From: Vitellaria paradoxa
Lineage: Eukaryota; Streptophyta; Magnoliopsida; Ericales; Sapotaceae
Length of the DNA: 64,000 bases
Reading direction: 5' to 3'
Assembly (NCBI GenBank): GCA_019916065.1
Contig: CM034238.1
Span: forward strand, 6,180,363 to 6,244,362
The notes beneath the pieces are model-generated. The model ran no database searches, was not told where the DNA came from, and saw only the letters and a list, made by a program, of their open reading frames with translations. The position numbers and the translations under genes were made by a program. Shown piece by piece: positions 47,811-58,440 of this stretch (position 1 is its first letter; each line of letters starts with the position of its first letter).

Positions 47811-47965
47811 GTGCGTTTAAAGTAACGAAATCGAAATAAAATGAGATAAAGTGAAATAAGTTGTGAATTTATAATTCATGCAGTGAGATAAAAAATGAAT
47901 AACTTTTAAAATTTTTTAACATTTTTACTTTTTTTAGAGTTTTTTATCATTCTAAATAGAGTCAT
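47811..47965. mobile_element. Tourist-like MITE, family 1
   Basis: Starts GGGTGCGTTTAAAGTAACG and ends TTATCATTCTAAATAGAGTC, with the shared interior GATAAAGTGAAATAAGTTGT and CATGCAGTGAGATAAAAA. Confidence 0.55.
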
Positions 47966-48239
47966 GAATCATTATATATTATAAAATCCATCGATTCGAA
48001 TAGTTTACAACTTATATATATATATATATATATTCATATTTGAATTTGTTAAGTCGAATCCCAATAATTGAATATAAGTTTTAATAGGGTAAACAAATCC
48101 AAAGTTACATGAGATAGAAAATAAAAAAGAAGCCAAGGGTACGAATGAAGCGAAAGACCGAATATGAGATAGAAAATACGAAAAGGATAAGTGAAAGCGC
48201 CCATAATGAAAATTTTCTAATTAAATATTTTCCCAAAGA

Positions 48240-49195
48240 ATTTTGGAATTTTTTTTTTTAATTTCTGCCTTTTATGTCTCTCTTTCTGGTTCGTCTTGAA
48301 TTTTTATCAGACCGGGTAGGGTTCTGTTTCTCTGCCATTCCTATATATATATATATATATATATTTGTATATGTATATATAAATTTTTGCGTGTTTGGAG
48401 CTCCCATTGCATATGCATGTTATCAAGGTACCGTCTTTCAAGCGTTGTTTTCGTCTGGTTTTGGTTCTTTCTTCTAAATTTCTGCGAAGTCTTATTTGCA
48501 TTTGGTTTCCTTCTGTGATCTGTTGGAATTTCACTGAAAAAATTTTGGTCATAGATATTCTTCTGTTTCATTTTCCCAAAATTACAAACCAATGGGTTGC
48601 GAAATAATGATGGCCTGTGCTTTGTGTTCTTTTATTTGAGTTGGAAAAAAAAGTCTCGATTTTCAGTACTTACTTTTTGTTTTGGATTGCTTTGAATTTT
48701 AGGTGGGCAGAAAGATTATTGATTTGGTTTCTGAAACTTCTATGTATTTGGGTTTTTTTTGTCGATTGACTTTGGTTGAATTAAATGCATTAGGACTTCT
48801 TGTTGATGAGTTTGGCTGGATTATAGGTCATAACAGTTGATTTTGGGAGTTGTTTGGGCATGAGGATTTTGAGCAGTGTTCTATAATTTTGTGGGTTTTT
48901 TCGGTTTTTGTTAAATGATTCTGGTTGAATTACAGGTACTTTTGAAATTCATAGGTTTCATCCTCGGATTTCTTGTTAGCTGATTAATTTTTGGTTACCT
49001 TTCAAAACAAAAAAAAGGATAAATTTTTGGTTGAGTTATTGCTGATTATGTGCTCATTTTGTGATTGGTTTGATCTTGAAGGTTCCAGGGGGTTTTATTT
49101 ATCCAGGAGTTTGAGTGGGTTCATAAATCTGTTGTCAATTTCCTGAAAATTGAGTTGTCTTGTTGATTCTGAGGAGGCTTTTTTTTCATTTGACA
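48240..49195 (+). promoter_or_regulatory. Presumed leader region of the ROH1-like gene
   Basis: T-rich leader-like DNA with a TA run at about 48343-48364. Several donor- and acceptor-like sites are visible but no leader exon was fixed with confidence. The start codon at 49196 is the first ATG of the long frame; a longer open frame upstream begins only with TTG at 49160. Confidence 0.35.
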
Positions 49196-50323
49196 ATGCC
49201 TTCTAAGGATCATCCAGGTTTTCCTATGATTCAAACAAACCATGATTCTGATGGCCGGGACTTAGAGCTTGAATCGTTCCAGAAGCACGTCTACAACCTA
49301 TTTCATGATCTTTCTGCTGTTACCGCCGATGAATTTCTCTCTGCTAAATGGGTACAGAAGCTACTGCAGGCTTTCCTTGGTTGTCAGGAAGGGTTTAGGG
49401 TCATTTTGTGTAACAACAGAGCACAGCTCTTGAAACCCCCATTGGATAGGATTGTTTCTGAGTTCTTTGAGAGGAGCATTAAGGCTCTTGATATTTGTAA
49501 TGCGACCCGTGATGGGATTGAGAAAATCAGGCTATGGCAGAAGCACTTGGAGATTGTCCTCTGCGCCTTGGATTCTCGACAGAGGATGATTGGCGAAGGT
49601 CAATTCCGTCGAGCAAGGAAAGCTTTGATGGATTTGGCACTTGTTATGCTGGATGAGAAGGAAACTGGATCTGTCCTTTCCCATCGGAACCAATCCTTTG
49701 GTCATCATAACACAAGCAAGGATCGCCATCGTCATCATCGTCGTCCAAGCCATTCACGGTCTCTCTCATGGAGCGTATCTCATTCTTGGTCTGCAGCTAA
49801 GCAGCTCCAATCTATTGCAAACAATTTGGTCCCTCCACGTGCGAATGAGATTGCAGTTACTAATGGGCTTGCAGTGCCTGTTTTCACAATGAGTTCTGTG
49901 CTCATGTTCGTATTGTGGACTCTAGTTGCTGCAATCCCTTGTCAAGATCGGGGCATTCAAATTCATTTTTCAATCCCGCGGCAATACTCTTGGGGTACTT
50001 CATTGCTTTTGCTCCACGATCGGATCATGGAGGAATCTAAGAAGCGCGATCGCCGCAATTCTATTGGATTGTTGAAGGAGATTTATCAGATTGAGAAATG
50101 CATTCATCACATGACAGACCTGGTAGATTCAATACAGTTCCCAGTGAAAGAGGATCAGAAAGAAGAAGTGGAACAGGGAGTGCAGGAACTAGAACTGGTT
50201 TTTGATGCTTGCAAGACCTACCTGGACCCACTTGAGCAACAAGTGAGAGAAGTGTTTCATAAGATCATGCGTTGTCGAACTGAGGGTCTTGAATTTTTGA
50301 ACAAGGGAAATGCTGCTGGGTAA
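49196..50323 (+). CDS. ROH1-like protein (DUF793 family)
   Basis: A single coding exon of 1128 bp, 375 aa, start ATG (MPSKDHPGFP). The layout fits the plant ROH1/BPS1-like family: an N-terminal helical part with SFQKHVYNLFHDLS and LSAKWVQKLLQAF; the segment IRLWQKHLEIVLCALDS (about 111-127); and QFRRARKALMDLALVMLD (136-153). A His/Arg/Ser-rich linker (about 176-195), a hydrophobic segment (about 226-248, LAVPVFTMSSVLMFVLWTLV) and C-terminal helices (about 280-370) follow. Arabidopsis ROH1 was reported to bind the exocyst subunit EXO70A1 and to act in seed-coat mucilage secretion; this protein may likewise act in secretion, but that is by family only. The gene lies alone, with an intronless coding part as in relatives. 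BPS1-like would be the alternative name. Confidence 0.85.
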   Translation: MPSKDHPGFPMIQTNHDSDGRDLELESFQKHVYNLFHDLSAVTADEFLSAKWVQKLLQAFLGCQEGFRVILCNNRAQLLKPPLDRIVSEFFERSIKALDICNATRDGIEKIRLWQKHLEIVLCALDSRQRMIGEGQFRRARKALMDLALVMLDEKETGSVLSHRNQSFGHHNTSKDRHRHHRRPSHSRSLSWSVSHSWSAAKQLQSIANNLVPPRANEIAVTNGLAVPVFTMSSVLMFVLWTLVAAIPCQDRGIQIHFSIPRQYSWGTSLLLLHDRIMEESKKRDRRNSIGLLKEIYQIEKCIHHMTDLVDSIQFPVKEDQKEEVEQGVQELELVFDACKTYLDPLEQQVREVFHKIMRCRTEGLEFLNKGNAAG

Positions 50324-51206
50324 TATGAATTAACCTACCACAGGATGAATGTAAAGATTTGCAAACGTTTTGTTTATTTGTTAAATGTTGCCCCGCCAAT
50401 ATTCCTGGGAAGGCCGGCCTGATATGATCAGCAACTGCAAAAGATTTAGCAGGTAAATTTCTTGTATTTATCCATAAACTATCTACAGAGATTAGAGAAG
50501 TTAATCTTATATCAGATTGTCCCATTTTTTGGTTCTTTTATCAGGCTTGCCTTGGTTTTGTATCTTCTTTACTTGTTCTTTTTTGGTGATATTGATGAGA
50601 CTCGTTTCATGTTTGAATCCCATGGTTATTTTCCATTCTTTGTTGTGATGTGCTTTTTTTTTTTTTTTTTTTCCTTTCCTTTTCTTTTCTTTTATAGTAT
50701 GAAACAAAAAAGTGAGATTATGGAATGGGAGACACCACATATCTCACTAATAATGATTGGCTTAGTCATTAGATTTTGTTTGGAGCTGTCGTTGCAGAAC
50801 CAACAACGACAGCTATAAATTGTCTTCTTTCTCCAATTGTTCCCAGGAATTGGACAATGAACTTTTGTAGCATTGTAGCAGAGGAACTTGCATGTGATTA
50901 GTTTGGTTATTGGGATCCCCTTGATAGGGTTGCAAGTCAGTTCATATGTTGGTTTATTGCCTCGTTTTGTAAAGGCTCTTAGTAGTAGGGGGGTATAAAT
51001 GAACCGAACCGAATCAATTAATAAGGTGCTTGAACTAACCTCGTCAAGCTTAATAAAATTGGTTCAGGTTTGGTTCATTTATTTTGCAAGTCAAACTCAA
51101 GCAGTCCTTCAAGCAAATTAATATCTAGTCGAACCTAAATAGTTTGATATTTTGCACTCTTTACTGACTATTAGTTAAGCCAGCCAAACTGATTTGGTTG
51201 AAGTTA
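50324..51206. other. 3' flank of the ROH1-like gene and repeats
   Basis: Probable 3' untranslated region to about 50.9 kb, then AT-rich repeat sequence. ATGAACCGAACCGAATC near 51000 faces GATTCGGTTCGTTTAT near 51388, suggesting an eroded inverted-repeat element split by the MITE at 51207-51363. Confidence 0.4.
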
Positions 51207-51363
51207 AGCTCTGTTTAATTTGTTGAAAATCTCTGAAAAATTTTAAAAACTTTTAAAAGTTATTCACTTTTTATCTCACTACGCAAATTATGAACTCACA
51301 ACGTATCTCACTTTATTTACTTTATCTTACTTAATCTCACTTTTTATTACTCCAAACGCACCC
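51207..51363. mobile_element. Tourist-like MITE, family 1
   Basis: TTA at 51204-51206 and 51364-51366. Right end reads TTATTACTCCAAACGCACCC; interior CAAATTATGAACTCACAACG is the family core. Confidence 0.65.
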
Positions 51364-51673
51364 TTAATAATATAGTAAATTTAAAATTATGACTTGGATT
51401 CGGTTCGTTTATATTTTGAGTTGAGCTCAAGTGACTCTCGAGTAGCTTAGTTGGCAAGCTCTTTTTTTTTTTTAAGTGCTAAAATAATGCGTGAGAGCAT
51501 GTTGACCCTGCACGATGACGAATTTGGGGGCTTTGGTTGGGGAGGACTCATGTCCAGCTGGAGAGGTTGGTTGCTTGGAGCAATGCCTCTTTGCTGTATG
51601 CAGCACGTCTTATTATTGAAGTTGCTTCTTCTTTATGTTGACCAACAATCACGACTAGTCTATCATTTGGTGC

Positions 51674-51706
<33 letters not shown>

Positions 51707-54622
51707 ATTAGCTGGTAAAATCTATCACCGTTGAAATCCATGGAAGTTATTATAATGGGCGAGCAGTCTTTGGAGAACAAAACACAGTTGTGGGCAGCAG
51801 CTATTTGGATACCTACTACTTTTTGTCAGGCAAAAAAGTTGTTTACAGCTTTGCTTTTGACAATGCTGAATTTGCAAGTTGTTCCTTTTAACTATTACAA
51901 TGGCTTGGGGTGCTTGAACTATATATAAATATACATATACATATATATATATATATATATATATCGCAATTCATTCCATCAAAGACAAGAAAATCACTAG
52001 TGCTGAGCTGGCATTGATCCCACTGAATAATTTCCCCCAAATATTGAACCGCTTATTTTTATTTTTATTATTATTTTTTTAAATACAAAGGGAATCTCGT
52101 ATCATATCTAAACCTAAGCTCCGATTGCTGTTTATTTTGACGTAAAATATTTTTTGAAAAACTTTTAAATTATTTTCCTTATAATATTTATATTGAAATA
52201 AATGGAATCCAAAGGGCATTTAGGAAAAGAAAATTGGGAAGGTGTCTTTTTATATATATTTTTTATTTTTTAACTCCCTAAAATTCTTCTTAAAATAGGG
52301 GAGAACCATTCATATTCTCTAAAATTTTTTAATGCCGAACTATAATTTCTGTTTCCTATTTTATTTAATTGTATAGAAAATAATTATTTAAAGAAGTTAA
52401 TGTAGGGTGTGTTTAGAGTGAAAAAAGTGAGATAAAATGAGATAAGTTGTGAATTTGTAATTTGTACAGTGAGATAAAAAAATAAATAATTTTTAAAAAT
52501 TTTTAAAAATTTACGACAAAACAAATAGAGCTATAGTCAGTAATTATGTATCCGGGGTCTGAACATTTTTTTTCAAGGGTAAATCGGTAATTAAAAACAC
52601 AAGGAGGAAGAAGTACAAACACAAGAAAATGGACGGGGGGCTAAAGTCGACCCTCCGACTTCAGCGGCTGCGGTCACTTGGGACGGTGTCGTTTGGCTTG
52701 AAACGCCATCGTTTGATGGTTTTTTTTTTTTTTTTTTCTTTCCGAGGCAACCTGACGAGGAGAGAGTGGTGCGAATTGAGAATTGAGAGAGGAAATTGAG
52801 AATTGAGAGAGGAACAGCCCTGAGTGCCTTTGTGCCAGAATGGTAAAAATTTATAAATAAAAATAATTAATTTTTTATTTGATTAAATTAGAAAATAAAA
52901 TAAAGTAAAAAATATTTTAGTTATGATTAAATAATTTTTAGTAACTTTTAAGTGTGTAGTAAAGTAAATATAAATAAATAAAATAAAAATAATTAATTTT
53001 AATATGCTTGTTCAAATAAATATAAATAAATTTGTTATAATTTTTAACATATTCTTTTGTAACAAGCTAAGTTTGAGTATTTTTGTCAAAATTTGTAAAA
53101 GTTTATTTATAAAAGGTAATTATATTTATTTAAATTATATATAAGAACAAGATTTTGTATTTTTGTTAGCCCACGTTTGGAGGATAAAAAAATTAAAAAA
53201 AAAAGAAACACAAATTTTGATGTTTTAAGTATTTGATAAAACATCAAAAATTATTAATAATTTTATGTGACATGTTTGAACGCATTAATTTCTCTTTTGC
53301 CAGTTTTTAGGAACGCCGGCACAAAGAAGTTGGAGTATTCTTGAAAATTTTAGAAAAAGGAGGGGCCTGATGTTTAGCAAATCAAGGTTATGAATAATTC
53401 AATTGAAATCAAACAATTGGTAATAAAATAAATTTAAAAATTTTAATTAGAATTATGAATCATTTAATTAAAATTAAATAATTTTACGGTGAACCATCAT
53501 AATTTATTTAAAAATTTTAATTAAAAATATGAATCATTTAATTAAAATGAAATAATTTTACGGTGAACCACCATAATTTAATTGAACGAAGCATAACTCC
53601 AACGTCATACAACTAGCTTGCCCGGATCCATTCCGAAAATGGCTTTTGACAACATAAAAGACTGACTGACTTGACAGGCATGTGCGCAAACACACGCCGC
53701 GCTTCAGACATGGCAATAATTTCTTAAAATAATTAAAAAATAAAAAAGGATGCATTTTGTGGCAAATGTTCCATCAATTTCACGGCCAATTGGTCACTCA
53801 GTCGGATCCGATTTGGGTCGTTAATGACCCCCCACCTCACCAGCAATAATTAACACTAAACCTACCTCATGGACCCTACCCCAATAATTGATTTCTAATC
53901 ACTAACAAGTCCACATACTTAAAACAACACTTATACGCGCTCTCATTTTCGGACAATTTTGTGAAAAAGTTGAAGCCACCTTCTTCTTCTTCTTCTTCTT
54001 CTTCTTTTTTCATTAATTTTTTTGTAATTTCATTTTATGAATATAAATAAAATGCCTAAAAACAAGGGAAAAAAAAAACAAATAGGTGAAAACAGTCATG
54101 CAAGGCCCAAACAAAAAAACAGTTAGTGTTATTCAAGCAAGAGACTTGATATGAATTAAGGATTTTTTATGACCATTGTTATTTGAGCCACAGAAGAAAC
54201 AGTCCAATGGGCCAGTTCACTGTAACACCATCTAATTTAATGGTAATGATTACAAGTATAATATATATATATATATATATATATTAGTTTTCCTTCCCAG
54301 CATACACATGCAGTGAAACTCAACTGTGAGTGAGATTCTCTCCATCGCTACAACACCCAGCCATGCAAATCATGGAATGGTTAAGAAAACCATATCCATC
54401 TCCAGTTCTAATGAATTTACTTTTGTAGTCTTTTGACTGCACGCTCAGCTTCTCCCTCTTTACAAATGAACACCCAGCAACCCTCTATAGGATTACCCAA
54501 GCTTTTCTTGCCCCATTGCTTTCAATAATAGCATGCAACTTCAGAGACAGGCAAGAAGAAACCAGCTCTTCCACCCTCTTTATTTTCATTTGCCATTGAT
54601 GAAACCATGAATTATGAAACAC
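51364..54622. other. Intergenic DNA between the ROH1-like and bZIP genes
   Basis: No coding gene supported. It contains a family 1 MITE at about 52410-52520 (GGGTGTGTTTAGAGTGAAAA), TA runs near 51677-51696 and 51939-51964, a doubled GAATTGAGAGAGGAA motif near 52780-52815, a doubled block around ATTTTACGGTGAACCA (53480 and 53560), and a CTT repeat at about 53981-54006. Sequence just left of 54623 is the 3' flank of the minus-strand bZIP gene. Confidence 0.45.
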
Positions 54623-57600
54623 CTACCAGCACATGGAATTCACTCTCCGAAGAGCTCGCGGTGGTCTTCGCTTCTCAATAACTGGAATCAGGTTCTCCAT
54701 GAGCTGCAGGTGAAATATAAAAACCAAAAACATGATGGTAGGGTTAGACATGCCACATACTATCTTAAGCAAAAGAACAGACGAAATATGTCCTCATATG
54801 GTCCGGCTTCCTATGGATACATACACCCATATATTTTCCGGGTTACCAATCCTTCTATCATTTGGAACTATATGAGCTACTTAGCCTGCTGTTGGTACAT
54901 TCCCCCCCCCCCCGGGGGGGGGGGGGGGGGGGAGGTAGCCTACTATTGGTATGACTTAGGGGAGAAACAGAACAATTATAAATAAAAATAACGGCGGCGG
55001 CGGCGGCGGCGGCAATAGCCCAAGGTGGCAAGGTTAGATTTCAATCAATGGAATTCTCGCCTCGTGAACGCCGTGTTACGTCAACAAGAGAATGCTATAT
55101 TAGATGATGTTTGAAGTTCTACCAACTTCAGCACTTGCATTAACATTTAACCTTTTTTTTTTTTTAATTGGATATGATAAATGCAATAACATTTAAATTT
55201 TATTAGGATATAATGTAGGAACAAGATAATATATATATTTTTCCACATACATACATAAACTGCGTGTAAGATTCCCTTTTATGATATTTAGAAAAGGCAA
55301 ACAAAGCCAAGGGGGTATCCCTGTGCAGTATAAAACAACAGTGCAGATTAAACGATTCTCCTAACCTGTAGTGTCTTCAAATATGAAATTAATGTAGATT
55401 GATTTTTTATGTCACCCTTCAGAAAGACAAACACCACCCTAAACACAGGATCGGTCACCCACAGCTTCTTGTTCCTCATCTCTTACGCCCTCTCCAACAT
55501 TGAAACATATCCACCACTATAGAAACATAGAGACACATAGAAGATAGTGAATGAGGACACGTGCACATCCCTGTCATTTATCCAAGGTGATCCACGGCCT
55601 AATTTAAATCTTTACACATGCAACACTAATCCTCTCTCCTCTGTTTAAACGGTAACCATTTTTATGTGGGAAAGAGATAGAGGAAAAAGAAGAGACAGAA
55701 AAAGCACCTTGGAAGTCTCAAGCCTTCCAAATCTCATACAAAGGGAAACATTCATTAGCGGTGCCTAGAACTCTTACAAAGCACTTTGACCTCAAACCTA
55801 CTAGACAGTAAGACAATCCATCTAATCCCAAGGCCCCCTCCACCCAAATGATCTCCCAATCCTACAAAGACCATTTGCAGGTGATACCTCGATTCCTGAA
55901 TCACCCCCAATGCTCCAGCAATCTATTATTTACTCAAACCTAAAGGCTTGCGTTATTGCACTCCACAACAATGAAGTAAATTTGCTTTAAAGAACACATT
56001 CCACCCATTTCTCATGCCATATGAAGTGACAACCTAAAATTTACACCAATTTCCCCATTCATAAAGGGAAACATTGGTCAAACATGTCAAGAATTTCAAT
56101 GCACAATGACACCTTAGCTAAAGGAAAAGAGCAAAATCTCCCAAGATAATATTTAATCTCCGCTTGCACCTCACTTAAGTGAATCCATTTGGAGCTTCTG
56201 CACTACCAAAGCTAGACTTCTGTACAAGAACTGAAATTTCATTTCAACCTTAGATAAGTACACGTTGTGAGAATTAGATGGCCCACATTTAGCTGAACAC
56301 ATTTGCTGCCAGAGCCAGACCACCAACGTTTTAATATTTTCTCCATGACCAATACCATTGACCTTAAATCTAAAATCGCACTTTCGTAAATCCAAGAAGG
56401 TAGCTTTCCTCCAAACACCTAGCAGAACTTCAAAATCCTTCTAGAGTTTCTGGAACAGAAATCTTATCAATATTCTAAAATCGGATCTTTTCCAAACCCA
56501 TCCAGAATCCAGAAAGCTTTCAACTATTGTTTATATAGAAAAGCGAAGCATTTCATCACTAAACAACATTCATTGTTACTTGTAACAACAAAAATCCTGT
56601 ATAAATCTGAAAGCACTACTGGCAGGGTGTCTCTAGACTTGTCTTATATATATTAAGAAATTTCTAACATGATTGAAACAACAAACATTGAACAATAGAT
56701 GTCAAACATACCTGCTTAAACCTCTCCTTAGACTGCTCAACCTGCAAATAAAAATTTCCTGGTTTAGATAATCTTCTGAACAAAGGATTAGCAGGGGAAA
56801 AATGTTGTGGCAAGAAATCAATGATGGATCATTTGTTGGGAACCTCATGGATATTTATTGATGACAATCACATAATAATATGCAGTTAACTGAAGAATCA
56901 AAGAGGACCATCTGAACAGTAGGATGGACTGGATAAGCAGAAGAAATTCAAACAAGAAAGTTCATCTTTCATGCTTATTGCTCAGACTCTTTTTGCTAAC
57001 CCATATGTAGCAATCTAAAACAAATGTAATGCATATTAAAAAGCCTTAGCCTACAAATACCAAAGAATTCATTGAATGAATTTCTTGTAGGCCAATCTTC
57101 TAAAAACATATCATAACAACAAATGATAAAAAATGTACATATATACAAATAAAAGAGCATAACATGGTGGTAGGGAATTATGTTACTTACAATATAAATT
57201 GCAATTTAGGTATTTCCTATTATATCAAAATCTAGCCCAGTTTCAGAGCCATAATTACAGTTTGCGCCTCCCACAACAGAATAGAAGTTGTACATCAGGA
57301 TGAAGTTTTACACTAACCCCCCCCCCCCCGGGGGGCCGGCTCCAAAAAGGCCAGTTTTAGGAATGTTTGATTAAATCATCCAATTTAAGAAATTTTGATA
57401 AAATAATCTAAATAAAACTGGATTATATCCAAAACAATACCTCTTGTCTCAAAAGCCTTGCGTTCTCCTCCTCCAATTGTGTCACCAACGATTCCAGCTC
57501 AACCGTGTAAGCCTAAAATATTGGAGTAATGCAACATGCACACATTAGATTCAGACCCCGAAAAAAAAAAAAAAAAAATTGGATTTAGTTGAAGCGATTG

Positions 57601-58323
57601 TAAGAGAAAATAATCAACCTGCTTTCTTTCCCTGGACCTCGCTGCAGACTCCCTGTTTTTAATCATGCGCCTTTGTTTCTGCTGGGTAGCCTTATCCATC
57701 GGCGGCTCCTCCACCGTCCTCCTCTTCCCTCTCCCAACACCTCCAGCGCTGCCACCAGCAACAACAGCAACCAATCTCCCATCAACTTCATTCCCAAACC
57801 CCGCCGAACCATAACCCCCAGGTCCGTTCTGCGTTGACTGGATATGCGGTGGAGGAGCCTGAAACTGAGCAGCATTCATCACTGAATCGGCAGCAAATCC
57901 CGTCATAGGCTGGGGCATCGCCGGAATTCTCACATCCACCTCGTTCACAGCCCCGGCCTTGGTCAGAAAATCCTCCAGAGTCATCTCCGTCTCACGACTC
58001 CCCCCTCCACTCCCCGCGACGATCTCCTTCCAAACCTCATCCACCGTCTTGTTCACAGCATTCTTAGGAATGGTAAGGCTTTCTTGCCTCGCCGCCGGTG
58101 ACACTCCCTCCCCAGAAGCGCCGCCGCCGTCGTCGGCAGCCACAGCCGGAAAAGCCTCTTGATCGCCGTATATATTCTTGAAGAGCTCGTCCATGTTCCC
58201 GGAGCCAAAGCTCTTGCTTTGATTGGTCTGCAGGTCAGCGAATGTGAGGGAATGTATAGAGGAGTGTCGTGGCAGATCCGGATTCGAAGGTGACGTAGAC
58301 GCCATCACCTTCGACGACGCCAT
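54623..58323 (-). CDS. GBF4: Group A bZIP transcription factor, GBF4-like
   Basis: Minus strand, four exons: 58323-57619, 57512-57441, 56741-56712, 54703-54623, all GT-AG with phase 0, giving 888 bp and 295 aa. The start is ATG at 58323 (MASSKVMAST); an in-frame TTG farther upstream is not a start. Conserved group A phosphorylation-type motifs: HSLTFADLQTNQ (about 24-35) with MDELFKNIYGD, then PKNAVNKTVDEVWKEI (about 86-101) and EMTLEDFLTKAGAV (about 113-126). The basic region ends exon 1, with N223 and R231 of the N-x7-R signature. Leucines 241, 248 and 255 follow in exon 2. The last exons give VEQSKERFKQ and LMENLIPV, KRRPPRALRRVNSMCW. Such factors bind G-box/ABRE (ACGTG) promoters in ABA and stress responses in the nucleus. 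ABI5/DPBF proteins are close relatives; the name is a best fit. Confidence 0.9.
54902..54932. repeat. C12-G19 homopolymer junction in bZIP intron 3
   Basis: Twelve C followed directly by nineteen G on the plus strand. It could form a hairpin or G-quadruplex, or be an assembly artefact. Confidence 0.9.
54990..55013. repeat. (CGG)n microsatellite in bZIP intron 3
   Basis: About seven GGC units in an otherwise AT-rich intron. Confidence 0.95.
55014..56711 (-). other. Large intron 3 of the bZIP gene
   Basis: About 2 kb of intron between the 30-bp third exon and the last exon. It is less AT-rich than the intergenic DNA. The short minus open frame at 56171-56395 carries no recognisable domain. 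No other exon is needed to keep the frame. Confidence 0.5.
57317..57335. repeat. C13-G6 homopolymer junction in bZIP intron 2
   Basis: Thirteen C followed by six G and then CCGGC, a second C-to-G homopolymer junction in the same gene. Confidence 0.9.
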
Positions 58324-58440
58324 ACGCCGAATTTCCAGGGTTTCTCCAGATTTTTCTTTCGCCAAAAGCGAGTTTTCAATTTTTACTCTTCCTTCCCCCC
58401 CTCCCTTCTCTCTCCCTCTCTCTATATATATATAGGTATG
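58324..58440 (-). promoter_or_regulatory. Putative core promoter and leader of the bZIP gene
   Basis: A TA run (TATATATATATAGG on the plus strand at about 58424-58437) lies about 100 bp upstream of the ATG. Between them the minus strand is GA-rich (complement of CTCTCTCCCTCTCTC). It could act as TATA box and leader; no transcript end is visible. Confidence 0.35.

Noticed and set aside
49160..49195. Longer N-terminus for the ROH1-like protein
   Set aside because: The extension begins with TTG and has no ATG; the family starts near the MPSKDHPGFP methionine.
51420..51480. A-box-like GTAGCTTAGTTGGCAAGCTC followed by a T-run as a SINE head
   Set aside because: No B-box, tail or duplication could be found around it.
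54614..54985. Plus-strand frame of 123 codons ending in a Pro/Gly homopolymer
   Set aside because: It overlaps the last bZIP exon in antisense and runs through the C12G19 tract; no family match.
57663..58162. Open frames on other frames of bZIP exon 1
   Set aside because: The bZIP frame carries all conserved motifs and correct splice phases; the rest are shadows of GC-rich coding sequence.
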